Part shown: positions 1 to 12,330 of the stretch, piece by piece
Numbering within the stretch: the first letter of the stretch is position 1
Layout of the letters: each line of letters begins with the position of its first letter
From: Cruorifilaria tuberocauda
Taxonomy: Eukaryota; Nematoda; Chromadorea; Rhabditida; Onchocercidae
DNA: 64,000 nt
Assembly: GCA_013365365.1 (NCBI GenBank)
Contig: JABVXU010000124.1
Coordinates: forward strand, 62,001 to 126,000
Direction of reading: 5' to 3'
Notes under the pieces: model-generated
The model's database searches: none
What the model was told of the DNA's origin: nothing
What the model saw: only the letters and a program-made list of their open reading frames with translations
Position numbers and translations under genes: made by a program

Positions 1-27
1 TATTCTTGTTTGACTTTTGACATACAG

Positions 28-87
28 AGAAGGCAGTATTTTTCTGATGTGGATGTCAGTCGATCGTTTAATGAACTGATAAGTTAA
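28..87 (+). CDS. possible last exon of a gene entering from the left
   Basis: A TACAG acceptor at 23-27 is followed by 19 open codons beginning RRQYFSDVDVSRSF and a TAA at 85-87. Codon use looks coding rather than random. No upstream part is in the window, so the gene cannot be identified. It could instead be an internal exon using the GTTAAA at 82 as donor, or chance. It may belong to the same transcript as the next gene, but the phases do not join simply. Confidence 0.3.
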   Translation, partial: RRQYFSDVDVSRSFNELIS

Positions 88-903
88 AAGTGTGTTTGGA
101 ATTTGAATCTATGAGTTTCTACATGTTGATGAAATGGATGTTGAAGTGTAATAATATTATCATATATGTGTAATTTTTTTTTCTCAAATTTGCACAATAT
201 TTACATTTATTTGGAATATTTACAGGATATAGGTCCAGTTAATATTGCTTTTTAGAAATAGCAAAGCAAGTGGTTGTAGACTTCCGATATCTGCACTGAT
301 TAACATAACTTATGGAAAACGATTGCGAAAGGAAATTCCAATGGTTGATTATATTTTATGTCTAGTCTTATACTTAATTATAAGTCAACAAATTCTTTCA
401 TAACATTTATCCCAGTCAAGATTGTGATGAATTTCATCAGCGAGTTTCACTTGGATCCATGCTGAAAATTATAAGTTTCAGATTGTCTGTCTTCGTAGAT
501 CAAAATAAACATACTTCATGTGATTCATTTGGTAGTCAGTACATGTATGACAATATTTTCAAATTCTTATCGAATTTTAATTTCTCATAGTATTGAAACT
601 TTTGGCACATTAATAATTAGACTTTGTTTCTATGTGCATCTCTATCTATATTTATCATTCGAAAATTGCGTTTAATTGTGCATTAAATCTCTTTTGATTA
701 AAAGTTAGCTCAGTAATTTTAATTTTAAATTTCAAAATCAATAATTGCATTCAAAAGCAGATTTCTTGCTTTTTTATTGCCAAAAAATTTCTGCAAAAAA
801 TGTCAAACATCTTGTTCTCAAAAAAAAATCTCTTTTAATGATCAATTCTTTATAAATTTGTATTGTTTTTTTATTGAAATCGAATTTATAGCAATTATTA
901 TAG
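88..903. other. AT-rich non-coding stretch
   Basis: I see no convincing exon here. It holds short A and T runs and would be the 3' UTR of the possible exon at 28-87 plus the intron or 5' flank of the gene that starts near 904. A 61-codon open frame near 777-962 has no family match and overlaps the better frame of the next gene. Confidence 0.5.
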
Positions 904-2407
904 GAACTATTTGTTGCAAGAAAGGAATTGAAGCCAAAAACCTCTCAGCCATGGTACGGTAGTGGATTCGATATTGAACAGCAATCTCCATCTACTGTTA
1001 TACATGATGCTGAGGCAACAGAAGGCAAGGATACAATGGTGTTGAGTGGGAAATGGAAACCAAAGGCTAGGCCTCCTCCTACATTTGTGAATAATTTATT
1101 GGTTCCCGAACCTCAGGTAATTTTTTGGTCGTTCTAAACTGAAGATATATATGTATTCGTTTTCCGCGATTAGCCAAATATTACTATGATTTTATTCTTT
1201 TTATCTAAGGTTCTATTTTTTTTAATTTTTTTTTTAATGCCAAATAACTAAATCAGCACAATATTTCAGGGTTCAGGAGGAGATGGAAAAACATTTGAAA
1301 ATAAACCGAGAACGAATATTCGAGTTTCGGGAAAAATGAAAGATGGAGCAAACTTCAAGAAGGTGGAAGATAATAACAAAAAAGTAAAAAGTTGGAAACC
1401 ACCAAATAAATCCGAATTCAATGTAGATAGAAATGCAGGACAAGCTGGATTGAAAAACGCCGGTAATGTCATATTCAAACAACATAGTTTTGATAACAAT
1501 GCAGATAGTCAGCTTGTCAGTGGTGATGGTGTTGGAGAAATGAAAAGCTCGAAACTGCGTTATGGATATTCGCGAACGTGGTTTGGATGTCAATCTACGC
1601 AATCCAAGGATTATTTTCCATGCTCTCTTGAAGGAGACCATATAAAGCAATCTGGTCCCAAATCCACTGGGAGTCAGAAACGAATATTATTGGAGAAAAA
1701 AACCGACGTGGCTCCATCTCCTGCTCCAATCACTTTGCTTAAGAAAAATAATTCACGGAATGTGAAAGATGTCATATTGTCAGCTACTACCAAAAAGATG
1801 GCTGAATCAGAGAATGAAAAACAAGGCACGGTGACATCCCAGAAAAGTAGTGCCATTGACGATTTGATGGAACAGTTTAGTAAGCAACGATTAAATACTT
1901 CAGGACCAGTTGAAGTGGGTGAACTACCTGCAGCATGTTCATCATCCAAATCGGTAGTTAATGTTAATTATTCCAGTAATTTGGATGTTAGAATGTTATT
2001 AAATGTCCATTTTTTCTGTTCATATATAGTAATTTAATGGAATCATATTTTGGCTATAGTAATGTAAAGTTAAAAAGCGGTTGTAATTTTCGATGAATTG
2101 AACTCGCAATACTTTGCAGATCTCAAAGGGAAAAGTTCTGTTACGAAGATGTGGACAGGCAGATTGTGTGCAAAAGCACGACACTTCTATTACTTCCCCT
2201 ACTGTTATTGCAAAATCAGTTACGCAAGATGTTACGAAAGAGGCAACTAGGCCCGAAAACCTTGCAAAAGTGAATTTGCGTGATGAGAATCATCTTATTG
2301 CAAGTACGTCGAATTCTGAATCTCCCTCAAACGTTTCTAAAACGAACAGAAGAAGGCCTCGAAAGTCTCGTGTAATTGCAAATTGGGATATAAAGTTAGA
2401 CAGTTAG
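904..2407 (+). CDS. unrecognised basic, Ser/Lys-rich protein (5' end uncertain)
   Basis: Three exons can be chained in phase: about 904-1116 (acceptor ATTATAG at 897-903, donor GTAATT), 1270-1953 (acceptor ATATTTCAG, donor GTAGTT) and 2120-2407 (acceptor TTTGCAG, stop TAG). The second donor could instead be the GTTAGA at 1987. No in-frame ATG precedes the first exon, so an earlier start exon is missing or was not recognised. About 394 residues are covered. The product is polar and low in hydrophobic content, with many Lys, Ser and Asn, an SGKWKPKARPPP segment early, a short helix-like DDLMEQFSKQRL segment in the middle, and a basic tail (NRRRPRKSRV). There is no membrane segment or known domain. 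The basic tail would suit a nuclear or RNA-associated protein, but that is only inference. Confidence 0.55.
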
Positions 2408-4149
2408 GAGAAGAATAATTTTTTAAAGTCATCCATTATTTCATCCTGAAATATGAAAAAAATTAGTGATGCTTAATCTGTAATTATAACGAAAATGAGG
2501 AAGAGGAGGAAAATATGTCCCTGGATGATTAAATATAAATCTTCATTACATGCTTCGATTTAAAAGCAATTTTTTACTGTAGTAATTTTCACCAACCAAT
2601 GATAAAAGATTGCAAAGGTCAACTCAATCTTTGCTGATACTTCCAGATACACTAATGATAGCTTATTGAAAATATATTTGTGACTGTATATAGGAAGCCT
2701 TGTGATTTCATAATATTGCATCCACTTTGCATTACCTTGTTGTTTTCCCACATGCAGAGCAAGACGAAAAGATCCGAAATGAGCAAATAAGCGCTGTTGA
2801 AAAGACAGCAGTCGTTATGGATTTTTTAAATCAATAAGTTACTATTTACCATTTAAATTTTACGCAATTTTACTGCACCAATCCTTGAAAGAGAAGGGTG
2901 CATTAGAGAATGAGCTTATATGTTAGGAAACTCATGGCTTGAGTTTACTTGCTGTGCAGATTTTTACCTCATATTAAAAGATCATATCATATTGTTATCT
3001 TCTTTTTTTATCGGAAAATTCTGAGATAAAATCCAATTCTTGTTCAACGAGTAAATTTTTCGCTTGCTATACTGGTAACAGAAAATTAGTTGTCAGACTA
3101 GCACATAGATTATAACAACCGTTATCAATCGTCTAACCCATGTGTGTCGTTTGATACTATTTGCAGATATGCCTCAGACCGTAGAATTCAGAACTATACT
3201 TTCATTCAACCAGTTAAAACTTTCAATTAGATATTTTGAATTATAACTCCTATGTTATGAATATCAATCAAATTAACCACCATCGTAGCTATCAATCTTT
3301 TTTTTCCGAAGGCCTATAAATTGCTGTGAAATTGTAAAGAAAAATACACAAATATTTACTTAATCATAGGAAAATGAACACATAAAATGTTAGACCCGAA
3401 GGCGAACGATAATAAAAGTAAACATGATTTGGAAAACACAGTTTTCTAAGCCACTTGGGCATTATCATAGTGAAAAAAAAAAGTTGAAACGACTTTAAAA
3501 GACAAAGAAATTGTATATGATGAAGAAGATCAGAATTCATGCATTTTATTATATAATTTACTGCCATATTTATCATCGTAATAAGATATCAACTATTATC
3601 AGAATTATCAGATAAGTTCTCATATCAGTTCTTTTTCAATTGAGTCATTCCTTTATTATTTAGTTAAAATATCCATATGATAACATGAAGTGTTGTAGAA
3701 TGATTGTGAATATGGGGGAAATCATAATTTGGTAAGAAAAAGAGAAGTCATCTCCCGCGAATTCCCAAAAAAGCACATAAGAAAAGGAAAAAAAAACCAG
3801 GGAAATTAATAAGTTAAAAAAATACCAGTTACAGATATATATGTATAGATAAGATGTTATGTTTTCTAAACCTAAAAATAATTCAATTTATTCCATTTCC
3901 ACTATTGGGTAATTTTTCCCTTTCTTTTGACTATCTAAGATTAATTGAACGTATATTCAATAAAATACCCTAACCTGAGTAATTTTCTGGCAGCAACAAA
4001 AAAATATATAGTAAATTTATGGGACAAAAATGATTTCTAAGCGAGAGGGAGAAAAAGCGAAAAAAAGAAAGAGAAAAGATGGAAATAAAAAAAAAAAGAT
4101 AATGAGAATGAAATTGGCAGCAACCAAAAATGCATTTTAGCATCGCATG

Positions 4150-4179
4150 AATAATGATAATAATAATAATAATAATAAT
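4150..4179. repeat. AAT microsatellite
   Basis: Imperfect (AAT)n run in intergenic DNA. Confidence 0.85.
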
Positions 4180-5336
4180 TACTAGTAGAGTAAAAGGTAG
4201 GAGAGGGAGGAAGAAAGAAATAAAAAGAAATTGAAGGGAAAAAAACAAGGAATTAACAATAAAAAAAATATAACAATAGAAGGATTCAAGTAACATTATC
4301 CTGATATGGATGCTTTTTTTTTGCTCTTGACAATAAAATGAATACATATCAAAATTGCACTGCCATAATGGTAGGTTTGAATTCAGGATTTTACTTCTTC
4401 ACTTTAAAACGTATGAATGAAGAGAAGAGACAAAAAAGGATAATATTACAAACGATGCAAAAAGAACAGAAATCAAATGGATGGTTAATAATTGAATTTT
4501 CATAATGACATGAAAAAAAAAAAAACTCTATGACAATTTCAGTTAAATAATTTTTCAGGCATGACAACACATACTTCACAGCATAAAATAAAAAATTGAT
4601 AATGGAATTCCTCCACTTTCATCTCTTTTTTTTTTACATACAATCTAAATTATCTAATTTAAAATCGAAAATCAGTCAATCATTAGCATTCTTTTTCTTT
4701 AAACAAATCTCTCTACTCATCGAATTTTCAATTTCCAATATATCATCGAAACTGAAAAGTGAAACAAGATGATAATAAAGAGAATTCCAATTTAACAATA
4801 AAATTTGTTAACAAATTTTAGAAAAAAAAAAGAAAGGAAAGAAAACATTTCATGAAATCAATCTAATTTCCTTCATTCACATCTCCTATTCTGTATATTT
4901 GAGGTATGCAAATATGCCGGACATTATCAACGAAATTATCTTCCTGGAAGTTATAAATATTGAATCAAAAAATAAAGGCAATAGCATGTGCCGTCAAATG
5001 TTACAATAGCTTGAGAAATCTGTACAAAAAAAGAAGAAATCATCGACAGTTCAAATTCGAAATGACTTGAATTAATCAGAACAAATATGATTGTTATTAA
5101 AATTCTTAACTCTATGGCAATCTTTTCCGCAACAAAATGATGGAAAAAGAAAAAGCAGAAAAGAGATTAAAAGGATAGATAGTTGATGTTTGGATAATGC
5201 ATAAAATTGACAAACAACGAATAACATAAAAACAATATATGGTTAAATATGGAAACAAACGGAAAATTCTATCCCAGAGGAATGGCATTTACCCAAATGT
5301 ATAGTGATTTGTAGTATAAAATAATCATAACAGTAA

Positions 5337-5380
5337 TGATAATAATAATAATAATCATCATCATCATCATCATCATCACC
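5337..5380. repeat. compound AAT / ATC microsatellite
   Basis: An (ATA)n tract runs directly into an (ATC)n tract. It produces the spurious poly-Asp/poly-Tyr open frame on the minus strand. Confidence 0.9.
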
Positions 5381-6038
5381 ATTTTTACAATCATCATTAA
5401 CACCTGTTACTATCACCATAATCAAAAATAAAATGACATGTAGCGTTGCAAATTCTAAAATGATGCAACAAAACGATTTATAATCGGAGCACCGACCTCG
5501 GTCTGCTGCAAACCCGTAGTAGAAACGAGATCGGTAGCGTTGACTAATAAACAAATTACACTAATGAAGCAATTTCATCATCACTGGATGTCTAAATTAA
5601 ACAAAACACAAAAAAGTATAAATCAAGATCTTCAATTCTTCCGGCTAATTTCCCTAATTTACGTAATTCAAGCTTCTGTCCCTCTTTTTGTCAATTAAAT
5701 TCTATTTCATATCATGAAGAAATTTTCTATTGATCGGTTTAAACAAAAAAAAAAAAAAGAATTTTCTTCCATCGATAGTGATATATTAATTGTTTGTAGA
5801 TTATCAAACTTCCTTCTTTCCGGATAACGATAGCCTTTTTTTTTCGAAAGTGAAAATAAAAAAATCATAAAAGATTAAACATATCCGCCACACACATAAC
5901 TGACCGGTTCAGAGATACTAAAGTTGTAAAAACGGAAGGGGAAAAAAGTAAGTTAAATAAATCAATCAGATAGGTACTAATTACGTGGAAAGAAGTAAAT
6001 AAGAACATTCCAATCCTTTTTTTTTTCGTCATTTCTTT

Positions 6039-9000
6039 TTAAGAAATTGGAACATTCGCTGCAGTTAATCCTTTCAGACCAACCAAAACAGTACTACTGG
6101 CAAGTGCACTACGTAAAAGTGCATTTTCGCGACGTAGTTGTCCATTCTGGCTAAGTAATAATTCTTTCTCACGTCGAAATTCCGTAACCAATAATTTGGC
6201 AACCGACAAAACGGGTTCTTTCAACGTTTGATCCAATAATCTTTCCAGTGACGTTCCTGCAAATAATTAACCTTTCTTTCATTTCTTTTCATATAATTTC
6301 CTATATAAATTACACATTTATATTCAGACATTTTTTCCAACCATTTCTTTTTTCATTTTTTACAAGATACAACCAACTTTCGGAAATTTTCTTAGAAAAT
6401 TTAAAAAGAAAAGCAGATATTATTCAGAAACGATACCTGTTTTGCTAGTCGTCATACATGTTGGAATATCAGAATTGGTAGATAGTGGTGTACCTTTGCT
6501 AGGCAAATCTCCATCGGTAACAACCGTATGTTGTCTCAAATCAGAAGCTGATTTATTGTTATCAGTAACTGATACAGATGAAAGTGCAGATGACTGCGTT
6601 TCGTAAACTGGTTTCCATCGAATATCCGATGCAACATTGGAAGGATTTGTAAGGATAGGTAATCTATACGGTTCCACTAGAGGTAGTTGTGAGGTAACAA
6701 ATTGTAGTGCAAGAAGTGATTGCAATTGAGGACTTATCAATTGAGATGTTCCAGATGATTGACCGGTATAACAACCATTTACACCAGCCACTGGTACCTG
6801 CATGGGAAGAAATGATGAATCCTGCGTTACCGTAACTGAAGGAACTGTTGATGTGGTTAAAGCTGTTGTTGCAACGGCTGTCGTTTGAGCAGCGGTACAA
6901 AGTTTTAAAATATGTTGGCTGATTTCATGTAATGATTGCATTGACGTAGAAACCACTGGATCAACTTTAATCCCAACTTCTGCTTCAGCTTCAACTTCAC
7001 CTCCTACTCCAATTTCAACAGATTTTGTTGATGTTGTTGTAGCTAGATTAGCTAATTTTGAGCAACTACCATTTCCAACTGTCTGAAAAATTTTTTTAAT
7101 ATAAAAATTAAAATAAATAAAAACAAAAACAATTTTTTTTTTAAATCTCAAATTCCTTTTCTTTTGTTAGCTTTTTTATAAGTTTATAAAAGTATAATAA
7201 TAATCATAACATAACTAAAGCATTCACTTTCTATTTTCGTTAATCACATAAGCTACTTATAAAAATTTGATGACGCAATTTCATTAATGATCAATGCTCA
7301 TCAGTGTTCATATTTAATAACATAATTTCATCAGTGATCATTGTACATTTTTTTCCCAAATACATACTGTATTAATTCACTCTTCGATATCTTCAGTTAA
7401 TTATTCTACCAGACAAATAGTAATTTTTGAATACCATATTTACTGATTTCAATAACTATCAATTTGCTCCACTCTATTATTTAATTTTGATCAAATTATT
7501 GGTTTCGAAATCTTAGATGGAACATTATATGAAATTAGCAATTCTATTATCATGCTTCAGTGCTATCCAAATAAATTTGCTCATTTATACTGGATGAAAA
7601 AAAAAAGGATGAATACTATATATTATAGTAATACCAATAATTACATTTTCCTCACTTTATCCCATCACTTAAATTCAGCCAAATCATTTTGAAAATTTAA
7701 AGGACACCATTATATTGGCTAACAACCTTTAGTCCTATTCATATCAATCATACCTTTACTTGTTCTTTTTCTTCAATCAACATTCTACAATTCACTTCTT
7801 TTACTTTTAATTATTTGAAATATAAGAGGTAAAAAAAAAAAGATTTAGTGCTATGTTTATTGCATTACTTCCTTCCTTCAATTATAATACTATTTGCTTC
7901 ATTTCATGAAAGCTTACCTATTTAATTTCAAATTTCACATTTTATCACTCTCATTTAACCCTCATACTAAAATTTCACTCATCTCAATGATAACACATCT
8001 TGTCTTTTCCTTTTTTTTTTCTCTCTTCTGCCTTTTCAACATTCATCATTGAAATAAATTTCCACATCTTCTAATCAACCAATTTTCCTTCACTTCGGCG
8101 CCTCGCATCTGTCGTTTCTAAATTGTTTTCTGCCAAGTGTTGCTTCTAAGAAAAAAAAAATAAAAAAAGAAAAATGAAAAGATTGGGGGAAAAAAAAAGA
8201 AAAGGAAGATTCATCATTTTAGCTTTTAAATGAGTAAAAGAGAAAATACGTTTATATATGATGCAATAATTCAATTCATATTCCATTCATGTATGGAAGG
8301 AATGAAATGGATTATCAATAAAACTGATATTATATCTATTTGACTCTTTCAAAAATTCTAAAAAAAAAAAAAAAAAGAAAAATTCCAATAATAATTCCCA
8401 TAGAAAAATATCCCATGGAAAAATTTACAGCAAAATGAATGAACGGAAAACGAAAAAAAAAATTTTAGCAAAATTCCCAGAAAAAATCAGTAACAAAAAA
8501 AAAAAAAAAACATCAAAACAAAAATTCACTTCATTGTAAATCAAAATTATTTTTATGATTGGAATTGCTTTCCCTAACATTATTCATTCAACATAAGCTT
8601 ATTAGTAGTCAAAAAAACTATGACTATACCAAAAACGATCAATCATTGATCAAAGTTTACAATAACTATTTATTCTCTGCTCACAGGATTTTTCATTAAA
8701 TCATTGCAAAAGATAAAATCATAATTATTTTACACAAATTACAGTAAAATATGGTAATTACTCAAATGTTACGCACTATTCTTTCTATCCAATCATTTTC
8801 TTCTGAGAACAATGAAATCGAAAATAACAGCAAGCCTTTCTGAAATATCACTTTTACTAATGCAAATATTAACTTTAGTATTTTTTTAATCATTGAAATG
8901 TTTTCCCCAAAGTATAATCAAAAAAAAAAAAGTTTTATTCCTACAAGTAATGATAACATTTATTAATAAATCCCTTCAATCTTCTTCTGTTATTTTGATA

Positions 9001-11586
9001 TAACACACTTTTATTTTTAGGAAAAAAAAGAATAATTACATTCCTTTTTTTTTTTCCAACATTTTCAGGAACAAATTTCTTACAGTTAAATAATAATATC
9101 ATAGTGATAAAAGTAGTAATTAGTAATGATAATGTAAATTCTTGATAATTCATTTATCCTATATATTCAAATATTAATGTTTAGACGTAATACTACAATG
9201 TTTTACACGTATACTAGTACTAATTTTGTACTTTACTTTACAGTTGTGCTCGCTAATAGCTTTATAAGTTTGGTTAGTTGTTCAGTTAGGCATAAGCCTT
9301 TAGCTTTATACTTTAAGGAATCATATTGCTACATTGTAATGAATGCCAAATGACACCACCAATCGAACTTTCCATCCAATCTCTAATTTTGACACAAATA
9401 GATTGATAGGAGGAAAGTTAGATGGAATGGAATAGAACAGAAAAGAGAGAGAGAGAGAGGGAGAGTTATAACTAATTTTGCACTTTCATTCTTGTTGTTG
9501 TATTATTTGCTAACTTATTTACTTCAACTTAGAAGACTATTTAATATTTATCAAAAGAATTTCAAATAAAGTAAAACCAATCAATTTCCATGAACTTTTC
9601 AAGTGCTATTAGCTATCCATCAAACAATAATACGAAAAAAAGTAAAGAAAGAAGAGAAAAAAAAAAGTCATTTTAAAATACATGCAAGAATGAAGTGCAA
9701 AGTACAAAAAACTAGTTTAATTTTTCGATCACAGCAGCAATTTTCTACATCCTATCTTTCTATCTTTACCTCCCTCCTTCTCTCTCTCTCTCTCTCTTTT
9801 GCTTTTCAAATTTTCATTTTTATTCGATAAGGAAACAGTATGATGATGATGATGATGGTGAAGGAGAAAGAAAATGTAAACAATTCTGTTATCAAATTTG
9901 TACAGCGTCCAATCGTCTGTTATCAGCGAACAGATATGAATGAATAATGGAATAGAAATGTTTCCCAAATGATAATTTTCAATCAACGTACCTTTCTAAA
10001 ATAAATGTATCTTGGCAAAAAAAAAAAAAATTAACTATATTATAAGTAATTGCATGCATATTTTTCAAATTTTAAATTTTACACAAGTAAGAGTAAGAGA
10101 GCGAGTTTAAAGATTTAAATTTATTTCGAAATTAAAATTTCTCCTTTACCACTTCTTTAATTTATATAATTATTGAAATTTTTTAAAGTATTTTATGAGG
10201 TATAAGTATATGATTATTTACCGAATAGAAAGTTAATTAGCCTACATTCATCGTTGTTGCTAAGGATGGCTAGTTAATTATTAATAGTGAATGATCGATG
10301 ATCAATGATCAATGATCAGCGATCGACGATCAATGATCAACAATGATAGAAATGACCAATAAGATAAACTAAGAATGATTGGTTGGTTGATTGCTTTCAA
10401 TCAATTCAATTCGAAAAGTTCAATATTTCATCATCCATTTGTATATAACACACAGCAGTAATGTAAAAAGGTAAATTGAAATGTAAGGCGAATGAATATA
10501 TATTGATTCAATTGAAAATAAACTTACCCATTTAATTAATTATATCTTACAAAAAAAAAAAAAAAATTAACCATAGTTCAAAGTTCACTAACAAATAATT
10601 ACTAATTAATTAATTAATTAATAATTCATGCTTAAATTTAATAAAAAGAAGGAGGAAAAAAAAAAACTTAAATTAAAAATTTCAAAAATTATAAATAAAA
10701 CACAAAAAAAAAAAAAAATTACCGTAAAAGCATGTGAAGCGGAACGTTTACCAAGACGTATCGGTGGATATTTGTATAATTCAAGTTTTTGCAATGCTTT
10801 TAAATCATCTTCATATGATTCCGGTAAATGCAAATAATGTCGCCAATTGGATGAATCAAAACCCCAATGGCAAATGCGATGAATTTGTTGCATGGAATGT
10901 GAATGTGAGACGAATTTTTCACCAGTAAAAAGTAATTTACATTGATTACATTCAATTTGCTCATCAGTATCTAACATTGGTAATAATGTACCGGTACAAC
11001 CATCAAAGCAATCATGCATAACTGGTATAGCATTATCCGTATCATATGAAGCAACAGTTTTGATTAAACGATAACCATTACATTGTGGTAATAATTTAGC
11101 AACCAATCGTTCTGCATCACTTTTTGTTATTAAACCACAACTATCAGCAGTCATTGGCATAACACCAGCTAATTTTAACGTATCCAATTGTTGTTGACTT
11201 GCAACTGATATATGAATATTTAAATTAACAAATAATTCATTAATATCATTAATTGCAACACCACGTAGCACTACGCTTATTATCTGTGGAAAGCATAAAC
11301 GGCATTCACCACCAATTACAAAACAATAAATTAGATGACCATTTAAGCGTGTACTTTTAAGTGATGATGAAATATGATCAGATGGTAGTAATAATGGACT
11401 TGGCTGAATTGGTAATACACCACGAAAACGTGATGATAATTCATCAAGTAGAATATCATCTGTTACATTTGATCCTGATCCACCTGAATCCATTAATATA
11501 TTTGTATTATTATTCGCTTTTACTGCTACTGCTATCTTTGTCGTTGTTGTTGTTGCTGTTGTTGTTGTTGTTGTTGTTGTTGTTGC

Positions 11587-11617
<31 letters not shown>

Positions 11618-12030
11618 GCTGCTGCTGCTGCTACTGTTGTAGCTACTGCTATAGTTGTAGCTGATGAAACGGTTGTTGGTATTATTAAATCCGATAAATT
11701 CATATTACTAATAGATTTTATTTTGAAATTCCCATTCAATTCACATTTTTTACCATTATAATCACCGGTAATTCCTGATTTGTCATATCCGGTTACTGTT
11801 GCTGTTGATACTGCATCTGCTGCTACTGTTACTGCTGTAGCTGCTGCTTCTGTTGTTGTTGCTGTTGTTGTTGTTGTTGTTGTTGTTATTGTTGCTTGTG
11901 ATACTGCTGCTGCTGCTGCTGCTGCTGCTGTCGCTACTGCTGTCGCTGCTGCTGTCGCTGCTTCAACGGTTCCACCAATTTTGATGGTTGAAGAGGAGAA
12001 CGACAACGATGACAGGGCTGTAAGCGCCAT
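6039..12030 (-). CDS. daf-5: Ski/Sno family transcriptional co-repressor (DAF-5 type)
   Basis: Coding exons join(10723..12030, 7082..6437, 6256..6039) on the minus strand close in phase to 723 residues. Residues about 228-320 form the Ski/Sno/Dac domain (CFVIGGECRLCFPQI, then MTADSCGLITKSDAERL). Residues about 335-405 form the SMAD4-binding zinc domain (HDCFDGC, CNQC, FVSHSH, CHWGFDSSNWR). Having both domains marks Ski/Sno rather than Dachshund. In C. elegans the only such protein is DAF-5, a nuclear partner of DAF-3 Smad in the dauer TGF-beta pathway. The last exon encodes a heptad-like coiled coil (ELLLSQNGQLRRENALLRSAL region), as expected for Ski dimerisation. The N-terminal 190 residues are Thr/Ala tracts made by triplet repeats and are unusual for the family. 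The ATG at 12030 is the first in frame; later in-frame ATGs past the repeats are possible starts. The middle exon is Ser/Thr/Val-rich and not family-diagnostic, so its joining across a 3.6 kb intron is less certain than the first exon. Confidence 0.85.
9444..9466. repeat. GA microsatellite
   Basis: (GA)n run inside the long Ski intron. Confidence 0.85.
9779..9797. repeat. CT microsatellite
   Basis: (CT)n run inside the long Ski intron. Confidence 0.85.
10291..10347. repeat. array of GATC-containing units
   Basis: Imperfect short units of the form GATCAAT / GATCGAT repeat about eight times. GATC is palindromic, so the array is partly self-complementary. Confidence 0.75.
11537..11640. repeat. 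GTT/GCT triplet repeat inside the Ski coding exon
   Basis: On the coding (minus) strand this reads as ACA/GCA codons and gives long Thr and Ala runs. The frame stays open through it. Length polymorphism between individuals is expected for such a tract. Confidence 0.9.
11806..11959. repeat. second GTT/GCT triplet repeat block in the Ski coding exon
   Basis: Interrupted triplet repeat encoding Ala-rich then Thr-rich tracts near the N-terminus of the Ski-like protein. Confidence 0.9.
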
Positions 12031-12330
12031 ACTACGACGGTTATCCGTCGAGAGAGACACACACAACACTGATCCCGTTCACACTGACATACACTGACAG
12101 ACATGGACATACATTGACATACACCAATATATTACATACAAACTACCACTCCTCCTTTTCTTTCCATCTCTATTTCTCTCTTTTTCCAATATAAACAATA
12201 AACGAAAATATTATAGAAATGGAATAGAGATGAAGAAATAAAGATTGAAAAGATATTAAAATACTCTTTCCCTGTAATTTCAATCACTCTCTTATATTAC
12301 TTTTTCTCTCATCCTTTCTCCATCTCTTTT

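Larger units (their letters stand above)
2408..6038. other. intergenic AT-rich DNA, no gene seen
   Basis: About 3.6 kb between the unrecognised gene and the 3' end of the Ski-like gene. It contains poly-A and poly-T runs and simple AAT and ATC repeats. Open frames here are low-complexity (Phe/Leu/Ile-rich, or runs of Asp/Tyr coming from triplet repeats) and show no splice-supported coding structure. Confidence 0.6.
7083..10722 (-). other. 3.6 kb intron of the Ski-like gene
   Basis: Donor ACG|GTAATT at 10723/10722 and acceptor TTTTTCAG ending at 7083. The intron is AT-rich with many poly-A runs, a GA run (about 9444-9466), a CT run (about 9779-9797) and a GATCA array (about 10291-10347). I found no further exon, although a small one could be missed. 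Confidence 0.6.

Noticed and set aside
777..962. 61-codon plus-strand frame MPKNFCKKCQ...
   Set aside because: No family match, and it conflicts with the better-supported exon frame of the next gene.
3970..4347. 125-codon minus-strand frame rich in Phe and Ile
   Set aside because: Low-complexity translation of poly-A/poly-T and AAT repeats, without splice or family support.
11361..12097. Plus-strand frames with long Leu or Val/Ala runs
   Set aside because: These are the complement of the Thr/Ala-encoding triplet repeats of the Ski-like exon.
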